NCBI RefSeq assembly: GCF_000003815.2
Contig: NC_049985.1
Span: 3,046,970 to 3,110,969, forward strand
Direction of reading: 5' to 3'
Length of the DNA: 64,000 nucleotides
From: Branchiostoma floridae
Taxonomy: Eukaryota; Chordata; Leptocardii; Amphioxiformes; Branchiostomatidae
The notes beneath the pieces were generated by a model. That model saw only the letters and a list, made by a program, of their open reading frames with translations, did not search any database and had not been told where the DNA came from. The position numbers were made by a program, and so were the translations under genes. Below, piece after piece: positions 1 through 9,074 of the stretch. Each line of letters opens with the position of its first letter. Position 1 is the first letter of the stretch.

Positions 1-1184
1 GTGCGCGTGTACAATTGTATTTCCGAATATGTGTGGTCAGCATAACATATGAAGGTTTGAATGGGTGGTGACAATGTTTAGAATCTAGAATTTGATAGGT
101 CTTGGGAAGACAAAGGCCAAGGTGGCTTTCCGTGTTATGGTTACTTTCCTTTTCTGCAAATTCTTGTGACGATTTTTGGGGTACAGATTTTACAACAGAT
201 AAGGACACAGACGGTGTCAAATATTGTGTACGAATTAATTGACACTTAATTAACAACACCCGTGAGGCGGTTTAGGGAGGTGGGCTCGTGTGTTCACAAG
301 TACGGGCGATTCTCACAACCAGGTGTGAATAATTTTTCAAGCAGATGTAAGAAGGTAAAATAGTAACTTCCGATTCTGCGGACAGTGCAGCTGGGACAGT
401 GGTATAAAGTTTTTACATCTTCTTGAAGATTATTTCTGAAAGTCTGTTGCCTTGAGTAAAGATGACATAACCAATAACGCGCGAGAGAAAAATGATTGAT
501 TCTGTATCACATTTCTTCGTGGCACTTTTTATTAATTACTGTTTTTCATGATTGACCTACTTTTTACCTGTTACCCTTTAAAGGTAATCAATCATCCACT
601 CTATTCTTCTCACTATTGTTCTTGGATGTCTTGGACAGAAGAATCGGCCACTTGTCTGCAGTAGAACGACATTTCATTTAGCGGATTTTCCCAGCTAGAT
701 CCGTGCCTATCGTGTTTTCACGTTTCTCCCAAAAAGGGTTACTCCGTCCCACGAGTCTTTCTAATGCGCCAGTCGGGACCAAAGCTCCAACCGCGGAAGT
801 TATCAGATCTCCTCTTCACCATCTAGTGTAAAACGTCACCAGGTTTTCCAATGGGAGTCTGGAAACACCATTTCCACCTCAGCACGTGATATTTTCCTCA
901 CCAGTACCTGTCCACAAGGGGCAATCATCGCTCACTCTTTACAGCCTAGGCTCTAGTTTCGCGCCACGAGTGCCCACAGGGGAAAGCGCGGGAAAACTAG
1001 CCTGCTACAAATGTCGCAGAAATTGTCTCCTCTCCCCGAGCGTGCGTGTATCAGTTCTACTCTAAGTGGCAAGTGTTGACCTGGCGGTCGATCGCACTCA
1101 GCTGGCTTCCTCCGGGTGTTACCTGGGTCTCCAACGTGTTTCAGCCTTTTAGTTTTACTGCGTATGGAATGAAACCATTCATGC

Positions 1185-1333
1185 TACTTTTCAAGCAGAG
1201 GTTTGGCGTTTTTATCGGACTCTCTATTGTGTTCCGTTTTCTTGTCTCGTGGCCATAAAGAAAACGGTACAGAATAAAAAGTCCGATAAAACGCACAAAA
1301 AACGGTCGAAGCCTAACCTCTGCTCGGAGGGTA
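1185..1333. mobile_element. Palindromic miniature element, family A, copy 1
   Basis: Left arm contains CAAGCAGAGGTTTGGC and the right arm CCTAACCTCTGCTCGGAG, which are near reverse complements. The interior is also partly self-complementary (GGACTCTCTATT... against ...AATAAAAAGTCC), so the whole 149 bp can fold on itself. It has no coding capacity. The same arms recur at 2637, 4302, 5601 and 5906. The structure fits a non-autonomous DNA transposon (MITE); MITEs are known in amphioxus, but I cannot assign a named family. Confidence 0.75.
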
Positions 1334-1374
1334 ATTCTCGGGCACCTGTGCCAAAGACATATTCATAAAATACT

Positions 1375-1530
1375 TTTATTTCCTTTCTTTCTTTATCTTT
1401 CTATCTATCACGCTTTCTATTTCTATCCATCCATTGCTATCTATTTATTCATTCTTACCCCTCCTATCTAATCGATGTACTGTATCTTTTTATCCATCCA
1501 TTACTTCTTACCTTATCTATTTACTTCTTT
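1375..1530. repeat. Pyrimidine-rich simple sequence
   Basis: Degenerate TTTC, CTAT and CCAT tetranucleotide repeats on the + strand, interrupted by short unique sequence. It is related in composition to the cleaner microsatellite at 1741-2058. Open frames here encode only low-complexity peptides. Confidence 0.8.
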
Positions 1531-1556
1531 CTGTCTGTGTTCCTGAGACCAGGAAG

Positions 1557-1683
1557 ACGTCGCGACAAATGAAAGCAGGCGGAAAGGCATGTAAATATGA
1601 TAAAGGGGAGTCTGGTTGGATCCCGAGCTCGCCTCGGCGCCCGTTTCAAGTGTGTGATCAGATAAAATGTCCACAAGCAAGTG
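1557..1683. repeat. Duplicated segment, copy 1
   Basis: The last 49 bases (1635-1683, starting CGGCGCCCGTTTCAAGTGTG) recur at 2163-2211 with two differences. The earlier GGCATGTAAATA block (about 1586) recurs near 2076. Two copies about 500 bp apart in the same orientation flank the microsatellite, which suggests a local duplication or insertions of one dispersed repeat. Confidence 0.8.
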
Positions 1684-1740
1684 CATCTCTCTTTAACGAT
1701 CTTTAAAAACATCTGTTTCTTGGTTTTTCTACCAACCTAG

Positions 1741-2058
1741 CCATTTATCAACATGTATCTACCCATCTATCTGCCTTTCCTTACATCCATTTATCTACCT
1801 ATCTATCTATCTATATACGTCTATTGCTCCTTTTTAGTGAAATATCATGAAGATGACTCTACCCTCAGATGTCTCGATAGCCATCTATCCATCCACCCAT
1901 CTATCTATCTATCTATCTATCCAGATCTATACATCCATCTATCTATCCATTCATCTATCCATAAATCTATTTATGTATCTATCTATCTATCTTTTTATCC
2001 ATATATATCTATTGCTGAAATGTCACGAAGATGACTCTACCCTCAGATGTCACGATAG
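1741..2058. repeat. CTAT/CCAT microsatellite in a tandem duplication
   Basis: Runs of CTAT and CCAT tetranucleotides occupy about 1755-1818 and 1880-2012. Each run is followed by a nearly identical 42-base block: 1839-1880 and 2017-2058, both containing GAAGATGACTCTACCCTCAG. The microsatellite and its flank were therefore duplicated together, with a period near 178 bp. The Tyr/Ile/Ser-rich open frames here are translations of the repeat, not genes. Confidence 0.9.
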
Positions 2059-2211
2059 GTGAAACTGAAAGCCTGCGGTAAGGCATGTAAATACCATAAA
2101 ACAGAAGCCAAAACCCTGAAGTGTAAGCTATGGCTTGTACTCAAGCTCGTCGTTTCTAGTTTCGGCGCCCGTTTCAAGTGTGTGATCAGATAAAATGCCC
2201 ACCAGCAAGTG
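2047..2211. repeat. Duplicated segment, copy 2
   Basis: Second copy of the segment at 1557-1683. It ends with the well-conserved block 2163-2211. The middle part differs from copy 1 by an insertion of about 35 bases of unrelated sequence. Confidence 0.8.
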
Positions 2212-2636
2212 TTGCGGGGCTGCAAATTTATCTCGGGTAATGTCTCCTAGCAACAGGACCGAGTGGTGGGAATTTATCGTGGGAGAGCCGCTCGTGTCAT
2301 CTCTGCTAGCAAATGTAGCAGTCGGGATTCTTTTGAGCGTGTTTGGCAGAGTTTTGTACGTTTTTCTTGAGAAATCTAAGAGGGACCGCCAGGTGGGCAT
2401 CTTTAAAGAGCGCGTACTCTCTAGAAAACACGCAAGATGCAAAACGCCGCAAAATGCCCTGGAAAGAAACCCAACAGCTACATATACCTGGAGAATCGGA
2501 TAGGGCTGTGCAAGTCTTAATAGTAGAATGGTCCCTCACAGACTTCCAGCAGCGCTTTTATCTCATGGATAAGAATCACATGAATAAAGAGTTACTTTTC
2601 TTTTGTTAAGTGGACACTGCGATATTTTATCTCCAA

Positions 2637-2746
2637 GCGGCAAGCAGAGGGTAAGGCTCCGGCTGTTTTTGACGTCCTTTAGGCTTTACTTATCGTCTAA
2701 AAAGACGTCAAAGGCCAGTCGGAGTCTAACCTCTGCTTAGATAGTA
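2637..2746. mobile_element. Palindromic miniature element, family A, copy 2
   Basis: About 110 bp. The left arm contains CAAGCAGAGGGTAAGGCTCC, the right arm GGAGTCTAACCTCTGCTTAG. The inner arms (TTTTGACGTCCTTTAGG against TCTAAAAAGACGTCAAA) also pair. It is a shortened member of the family, with a smaller interior than copies 3 and 4. Confidence 0.75.
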
Positions 2747-2945
2747 TATTACATGGGCATAAAAAGACCATGAACTGATTTTAAGAATCATACATCTGTG
2801 GCGATCGGATAATATCCGAGTAGGCGTCCCAAATGAGATTCAGGGTGAGATGCAATAAGATTTTCTACGCTGTCTGACCAGTGCTGACTGACGGAATTTC
2901 ATCTGTCATTGGATACACCTGTTCACTCAAGCAGATGTAAAATGT

Positions 2946-3975
2946 GAGGCGTCAAACGGAGAGGAAAGACTGGATTTTGCAGATGTACAAGACAAGAAGT
3001 CTGAAACATATTTTCGTGAACATCCCTACGGGTTCATAGTTATTGAGAAACTTGACGTAAACATCTATTGAAGACCACAATTTTGAGTGCCCTTTCACAA
3101 ATCTAAAGTGACCGATAATGTTGCGACCCGGCGTCATACTAAAAGGAAACGCTAGATTTTACAGATGTACAAGACAAGAAGTCTGAAACATATTTTCGCG
3201 AACATCCCTACGGGTTCATAGTTATTGAGATACATGACGTAAACATCTAATGACGACCACAATTTTGAGTGTCTTCTCCCTAAATATAAAGTGACCGGTG
3301 TAATGTTGCTATCCGGAGTCAAACGGAAAGGAATCAATTGATAAGTGACAGATGTACAAGACAAGACTGAAACATATTTCCGGGCAGGTTCCTCAGGGTT
3401 CATAGTTGACGTGAAGATCTATTGAAGACCACAATTTTGAGTGCCCTTTCACAAATCTAAAGTGACTGGTGTAATGTTGCGACCCGGCCTCATACTAAAA
3501 GGAAACGCTAGAATTGACAGATGAACAAGAAAGCCTGAAACATAAGTTCGCGAACATCCCCACGAGTTCATAGTTATTGAGATACATGACGTGAACATCT
3601 ATTGAAGACTACAATTTTGAGTGTCTTTCCCCCAAATATAAAGTGACCGGTGTAATGTTGCGACTCAGCGTCGAAACGCTGGATTTGATAGATGTACAAA
3701 TCTGAAACGCCAATATACCCACGGGTTTAGTTATTGAGATACTTGACGTGAACATCTATTGAAGACTACAATTTTGAGTGTCTTCTCTCCAAATACAAAG
3801 TGACCGGCGCAATGCTGCTACCCTTGCGTCAAACTGAAACATGTTTTGGCGACTATCCCCACCCGTACATAGCTATTAAGATACTTGTCGAAAACAGCGT
3901 TTTCTTCCCATTGAAGACTACAATTTTGAGTATCTTCTCCCCAAATACAAAGTGACCGGTGTAATGTTGCGACCC
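2946..3975. repeat. Six-copy tandem array, unit about 150-180 bp
   Basis: The anchor ACAATTTTGAGT occurs at 3077, 3259, 3431, 3611, 3768 and 3920, giving spacings of 182, 172, 180, 157 and 152. Units share blocks such as CAGATGTACAAGACAAGA, GGTTCATAGTTATTGAG and AAAGTGACCGGTGTAATGTT. Later units have internal deletions. This is a degenerate minisatellite without coding potential. Confidence 0.92.
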
Positions 3976-4301
3976 ACGGAGTCTGTGATGAGTCTAACCG
4001 CATAGACTCGTCGGTTCCGCCGGTTCTGCCTGACTACACATCGCGAGACCGAGTCTTTTGTTCGCGCCACTCTCTCTCGCCGTGTCTTCCGAACGTTTTG
4101 ATCAACTTTGTGCCGAGAGAGTGGCTTCATTGATCGGGTTAAATGCCTCCGCATGCGATCTTTCGTTAACTCTTTCTGTGATAATCGTTGGAGACAATTA
4201 ACGGAAGGTCTGTAAAAAGGTTAGGACTGGTCTGTCATCTTTTCTCTCCCTGGTAATGATGAGGATCACTTTTAGGTAAGGGCACAGCACGACACCTCTT
4301 C

Positions 4302-4499
4302 GTACTCTCCAAGCAGAGGTTATGCTCCGACTGTTTTTTAAACGTTTTTTTGTCGTTTCTATAGGGTTTTCTATTTTGTATTTTATCTTGCTGTGTCAAA
4401 ACCTTGACTGGCGTACTTCAAGAAAAATGACAAAACCGTCTGAGAAAGCCCGATAAAAACGACTATATTCAAAACGCCTAACCTCTGCTTGGAGAGTAC
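4302..4499. mobile_element. Palindromic miniature element, family A, copy 3 (best ends)
   Basis: A 198-bp element with the cleanest termini of the family: GTACTCTCCAAGCAGAGGTT on the left and CTCTGCTTGGAGAGTAC on the right, perfect inverted repeats. The outermost bases read G-TA-C, so a TA target duplication, as used by Tc1/mariner-type elements, is possible but not provable from one copy. The interior is partly self-complementary and non-coding. Confidence 0.82.
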
Positions 4500-4689
4500 C
4501 TCCCCGCAACTCAGCTAGGATGGTTTAGCCAAAAAGTTAAGATTGTATTTTGAAGCAGTTCTTATAATAAATTGTTTCTTTTTCCACCTGTCACCATTAT
4601 CATTATCTTACACCGTCCGTATGCCTTTTCTATAAGAAGTTTTAAAAGTTACAATCACCCATTGGGTAAGGATCTGCATAACCGCAGCC

Positions 4690-4895
4690 AGAGCCTAACC
4701 TCTGCTTGGAGATTAGCATACTAGTACTACCGACATGTCGACAAATAAACCTGTAGATCGTAGAGGCTTTTCAATCCCCCTCCCTCCCCAATGCCTTAAA
4801 ATAACATCAAAAACAAGCCGGTGCCTAACCTCTGCTTGGAGATTAGCATAATACATGTACGAGCGACATGCAAACCTATAGACCGAAGAGGTGCA
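4690..4895. repeat. Two solo right ends of family A in a duplicated block
   Basis: GCCTAACCTCTGCTTGGAGA, the right terminus of family A, occurs at about 4693 and 4822 without a matching left end. Both are followed by similar sequence (ATTAGCATA, then a CGACATG block and a GTAGAGG/GAAGAGG block). A truncated element was probably duplicated with its flank, with a period near 130 bp. Confidence 0.7.
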
Positions 4896-5600
4896 GTGGC
4901 GCACCTAGCCTCTGACGAGTCGTGATCGTTTGTTCTTCCGATATCATGAAGTGCGGGGGCATTGCACAGAGTACATGATACATGCGGGTTTTTCAATCTC
5001 CCGTCCCTCCACGTCCCCGCCATCCTGACCCGGCGTCGGCTCGCTCTCCTGTTATTACATAGGGATAATGTGCACGTATAGATCTGGCGAGCGCAGACAA
5101 GAGCGCCCCCAACATAAGCAACGCATCGGTCATACTCGGCGCACCCAGACAGGCTTTTTTCTGCACGGAAGACGAGACAATAACTCTACAATACAACGGA
5201 GACGGATCGTTTGGTAGTAGGCCACCGCCGAGACTAGAGGGCTACGCGAGTCTTTTTATTTTCTCCTTTCATTTTTTTACGCTCCCGGCGCGCGCGCGCT
5301 TTGTGTAAAGTAGTGACGATAAATATTTATAGACCGATAGAGCCGAAGTGTATGAAAAATGCCGCTTTTACCGCTTGTTGTGTTCCGGAGGCTTCTTCGG
5401 CTTTACCCTAATGTCGAGTGAAGCGGGGGGCACGGGGCGAAGGTCAGACCGACGAGCTCACAGGGTTCCCGTCAGCGCCGTAAATTTGCGCGCACACTTG
5501 GGGAGCTGGCGGGAACATCGTCTGGAAAAACGCTTTTCAATCTTCCACTGAAGTTCCAGTCGCTTGAGTGTAAGACCCAGCTGACAGCACCACTCACTCT

Positions 5601-5817
5601 GTGCTCCAAGCAGAGGTTTCGGCTCCGAGCAGAGGTTTCGGCTCCTGCTGTTTTTTGGCGTGTATTTTATAGGCGTTTCAGTTGTCGCGCTTTCTATTCT
5701 ATTCCTTACCGTTTTCTTAGTTTGGCCGGGGGACATAAAGAAATCCGTACAAAATAGAAAGCCTGACAAAAGACACCAAAAACACGGCCCAAAAACAACC
5801 TCTACTTGGAGAGTACC
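5601..5817. mobile_element. Palindromic miniature element, family A, copy 4
   Basis: About 217 bp. The left terminus is GTGCTCCAAGCAGAGGTTTC, followed by a direct repeat of GCAGAGGTTTCGGCTCC, so the arm is partly duplicated. The right terminus is ACCTCTACTTGGAGAGTAC. The inner arms also pair (GTTTCAGTTGTCGCGCTTTC with GAAAGCCTGACAAAAG). Non-coding. Confidence 0.78.
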
Positions 5818-5905
5818 CACTCTGATCTAAGAGATCTGGGAGTGGGAAGGACACAGAATTTCATTTTCGGATAAATCTTCAGACCGTCGCCCAACCTTCA
5901 ATGTT

Positions 5906-6074
5906 CAATCAGAACTTAGGTTCCGACATGCTTTGGACGTCTTTTGATGTATTTTTTGTCGTCCTTTCTTGCTGTCGTTTTTTAGGTCAGAAAAACTGGC
6001 AAAAAGACAGGCCAACAAAACCGCATAAAATACGACCCATTCAAGCTATATCCTAACGTCTGCTTGGAGAGTAA
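5906..6074. mobile_element. Palindromic miniature element, family A, copy 5 (decayed)
   Basis: The right end CCTAACGTCTGCTTGGAGAG is well preserved, but the left end (CAGAACTTAGGTTCCGACATG) has diverged. The interior TTTTTTGTCGTCC... against ...GACAGGCCAACAAAACC resembles the other copies. It is the most degraded full-length copy here. Confidence 0.6.
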
Positions 6075-6696
6075 TCGAATCGCTGTCGGTGCCCTTGCCT
6101 GCTGTACCGTATACCGTATGATTCAATTTCTTCTAATCTCACCAAAAAAACATGTACTAGCCTCTGGCTATGAAATTTGTTTGAACATAATCCTTTAAAT
6201 GCTTCTGACTGAAGTTCAGAGATCAAGAAAGACAAGAAAGGTACGTAGAGAGCGACAAGGCCTTACTTTGTGTCAAAGGATCGGCTGGAAATTTGTCTGA
6301 AACTTGAATCCTGTTTCTTTTGGAGGGGTATACCGTTGCGCCGACGATGCCTTTATATGTAGGCGAAAACCAATGTCTGTTGCAAGCTCTCTAATCTTTG
6401 TGTTTTGGATATCGGAGGAACACAGGGTTCAATTTTCGAACAAATTTCCCAGCTGCCACCCCGTCGCTCCTTTAGGTCTTTAGCCCGAAGCCAAGACCAT
6501 GCCGTTCGCTCGTCTTTCTTGATCAGTGACGCGGCTTGAATTGATAAAACGTACAGGGGTTGATTTTCAATTTCTCAGCCAATATTCTGCCCAAGACCCT
6601 GCTGCTCGCTCCCTTGTGTTCTATTTTCAGGACTCTAGAGTTCAAAGCTCAGTTTACTCAGACCACGCGCCGCTGGAGTGTAAACTTTTCCGAGAG

Positions 6697-7089
6697 TCTG
6701 AACGACCGCCTGAGCACAGAAAGAGAGACCGGAGTCGGCGGTAGCCTCTACCAGGCTCCACATGCTGCTGGAAAAATAGAAGACATTGGCCAAATAAGAC
6801 AGAAAACACGCCAGAGGAGTTAGATCGCCGAGAAGTACAGTTTGCGACCTAAGCCTCAACCAGGCTCCATGGGCTCCTGGAAAAATAGTAGTAGACATTG
6901 GCCAAAAAAGATAGAAACACGCCAGAGGTGCAAACTGTATTCCTCGGCCATCTAACTCCTCTGACGTGTTTTCTGTTTTATTTGGCCAACTTCTACTATT
7001 TTGATAGCGTTCCAGCGACCTGTGGAGCCTAGTAGAGGCTACTCTGAACGACCGCCTTAGTAAAGAGAGACCGGAGAGATGATCGGCGG
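6697..7089. mobile_element. 300-bp palindromic element with 45-bp flanking direct repeats
   Basis: The element spans 6742-7041. Its termini are TAGCCTCTACCAGGCTCCAC and GTGGAGCCTAGTAGAGGCTA, a 20-bp inverted repeat with one mismatch. Inside, a block around ACATTGGCCAAATAAGACAG is repeated directly at about 6783 and 6895 and inverted at about 6970. The flanks 6697-6741 and 7043-7089 are similar to each other (TCTGAACGACCGCCT..., ...AGAGAGACCGGAG..., TCGGCGG), far longer than an ordinary transposon target duplication. Confidence 0.75.
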
Positions 7090-7572
7090 ACCGTGCGACG
7101 GTCTGCCGCGCGGCTAGAGGCGTCTTTACCCGCCTGGCTGGTGCCTAAGCTTTCCCATCTCTGCCCGGCCGGGCGATTGTTAATTACCCGCGTTTCTACC
7201 GCTTTCTACCGATAATGAAGCGTAATTACTTTCGGCGTGAAGATAAGAGAACTGCGCGAGTCAGACACGTCCGTGTGGAACGCAAACCCATGGCGGGACC
7301 CAACCCCGCGCGACCCCGACACTCCAGTTTCAGAGCTCCGCGGGTGAACCCCGTGCCCCCCTCGGCGCGATCTGAAGCCCGCCCCGCCGCATTCGCGACC
7401 CGAGCTCGGCGGCTGGCTGGCCGCGCTCCAAATATCGCGCAAATTGAGGAGCCGAGCTTGTAACTTGTGTTCCGGCGATCAAAGTGGCGCGAACACTACA
7501 CAATCGATATTTGCCTGGGAACATACCAAGGGAACATACAGTCTACATTCCCGCCACTGCTTGTGATGTTAG
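7090..7572. other. GC- and CpG-rich stretch upstream of the gene
   Basis: Base composition rises here compared with the AT-rich DNA around it, with many CpG dinucleotides (for example around 7300-7440). Open frames on both strands look like Arg/Pro/Ala-rich by-products of composition. It could be the distal part of a CpG-rich promoter region; no protein or RNA is recognised. Confidence 0.45.
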
Positions 7573-7590
7573 CAGCGCCCCCTAGGGACC
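7573..7590 (-). promoter_or_regulatory. CTCF-like core motif
   Basis: On the minus strand the site reads TCCCTAGGGGGCGC followed by TGC. It fits 12 of 14 positions of the widely used CTCF core CCASYAGRKGGCRS. It lies about 1.5 kb upstream of the protocadherin start codon. CTCF is conserved across bilaterians, and CTCF sites at individual promoters are a hallmark of vertebrate clustered protocadherins. Occupancy and function are inference; a match of this kind can occur by chance in GC-rich DNA. Confidence 0.45.
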
Positions 7591-9074
7591 ACTCACCCCG
7601 GAGCAGGTTGTTGTAACAAATATATGGGCGAGAACCGCACCTTTTTGATACAGTACCCCCATCTGGAAAATGCATCACCCCAATCATAATCACTACCTCC
7701 TATACACAAACTGTGTACAATATCACCTGAAAATAAAGATCATAACCATATCAGATCTTGATAAACAATTACCATCTTACGAACGTTCACAACGACACTT
7801 GATATTCTGACTCCGATGAGTCTTCCATAAGCATTAAGGGCACTGAGTTGAAAATCTGTAGCCACACGATCCCTTCGCTCCACCCCTGTTCTTGCGCAGT
7901 GGTCTTGTCTTGTCTGTAAATGCAGCGGGACGGTTTGCATACGGTTGGTTGTGTCTGGAGCAGAGTAGCGGGGAAGCCCAGCCCTCAGCGGTGATAGATG
8001 ACAGCCAACGTGTGAAAGATAGATTTAATTAAGGCAGCTCTCCACGCTGCGGGGGCCACGGGACACCCTAGGCTCCGCCCCCCGTTCCACCGCCTTCCTG
8101 GCTCAGTTCTCGTGACCACTCCATAGCGGACGGACGCGTCTCGACTCCGCTCCTCGATCGAGAGCTTGCCTGGGGAGTGTTTGTGTGTGTTTGTTGGTTT
8201 CTTACACCAGGCCCCAAGACCTAACAGGACTACCACCACCGTGCGACGTGTGGATACACTAGGATTTCTTCGAGGACTTTCTTGGAGGGGACGTGAATCG
8301 CTGTCGGACTTAATATTCTTTCTTGGGGATTTCTTCGTGCGTTTGTGAAGATTCTCTCCAAGGGCGTTCGCGTATTTCTTCAAGGAGATAACCGCGCGTT
8401 TGGATTTCCTCTTTAATTTCTCCGCTAGTCGGTTTGTTTCCGAAGGTGGAAAGCCGGCCACTTCTGAAAGTTCGCCCGCGGAAAGAGAACCACCACCACA
8501 TAATTTTAAAACCGCGCCGCTTCGCCTTATTTCTCTCTCTCCCTCTCTCTTCCTACCGGTGCCCGTGAGTCAGATGTGAGGATATGTGTGTGTACTTCTC
8601 GCCAGCGGCTAGGCAATACCACATACCAGCGGGACAGGAGTACACGGGGAGATAAATCGTCTCCCATTCAGTGCCGTCGTTATCAGTCGTCAGCACAGCA
8701 GAAACGCTATCTGTGTGGAACCGATTGGAACGGGTTGTCGGTACCTCTCCGCTCGGGCTTGCTTTACCTTTCCTTACGACGCTCTAAAACGCTCGTCACA
8801 CTACCAAGGTATGTTGTATGTAACGCTTTGGATGCGGGGAAGCGCTTCTATTCAGAGCTAGCATTGGCTTGCATTCACGTTACGGGCAAAGCTTAGCTTG
8901 CTCAGAAGATTTACTTGTCGGACGTGAGCTATTGTAGCGGGAGGCTCGACTGTTTACAGAGGGACGGGTACAGCTGGCCACTTTGTTTTGAGAAGAAGCG
9001 GAGAGAAATCTCGGGACGTAAAACCGTGTTATTCTGACCAAGTGAAAGTGTTGTTTTTGTCTCACAAGACCATA
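7591..9074 (+). promoter_or_regulatory. Probable promoter and 5' leader of the protocadherin
   Basis: No other gene lies between the upstream repeats and the start codon. A long pyrimidine tract (about 8524-8556, TTATTTCTCTCTCTCC) could hold initiator-type transcription starts. I found no convincing TATA box at a fixed distance from it. A possible donor-like GTGAGT occurs at about 8565, so an extra 5' leader intron cannot be excluded. Several short upstream reading frames are present and none looks conserved. The start of transcription is unknown. Confidence 0.4.

Larger units (their letters stand above)
1..9074. other. Unassigned intervals upstream of the gene
   Basis: I see no gene, RNA or repeat structure in 1-1184, 2212-2636, 3976-4301, 4900-5600 or 6075-6696. 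The open frames there are short, lack recognisable domains and overlap on both strands. The stretch 4900-5600 is relatively GC-rich and includes a short GC-alternating tract near 5286-5300. The rest of the upstream region is covered by the repeat, GC-rich and regulatory entries. Confidence 0.6.

Noticed and set aside
1753-2062. Tyr/Ile/Ser-rich frames
   Set aside because: Direct translation of CTAT/CCAT microsatellite.
2946-3975. CRISPR-like array
   Set aside because: Units of 150-180 bp with divergence throughout, no short identical repeats with unique spacers, and a eukaryotic context.
7985-8461. 158-codon minus-strand frame in the 5' leader region
   Set aside because: Lys/Arg/Ser-rich composition, no recognisable family, and the position in the likely promoter suggests a chance frame.
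8988-9074. Extension of the protocadherin frame upstream of 9075
   Set aside because: The frame stays open to 8988, but the codon there is TTG, not ATG, and the extra 29 residues would precede the signal peptide. The first ATG is 9075.
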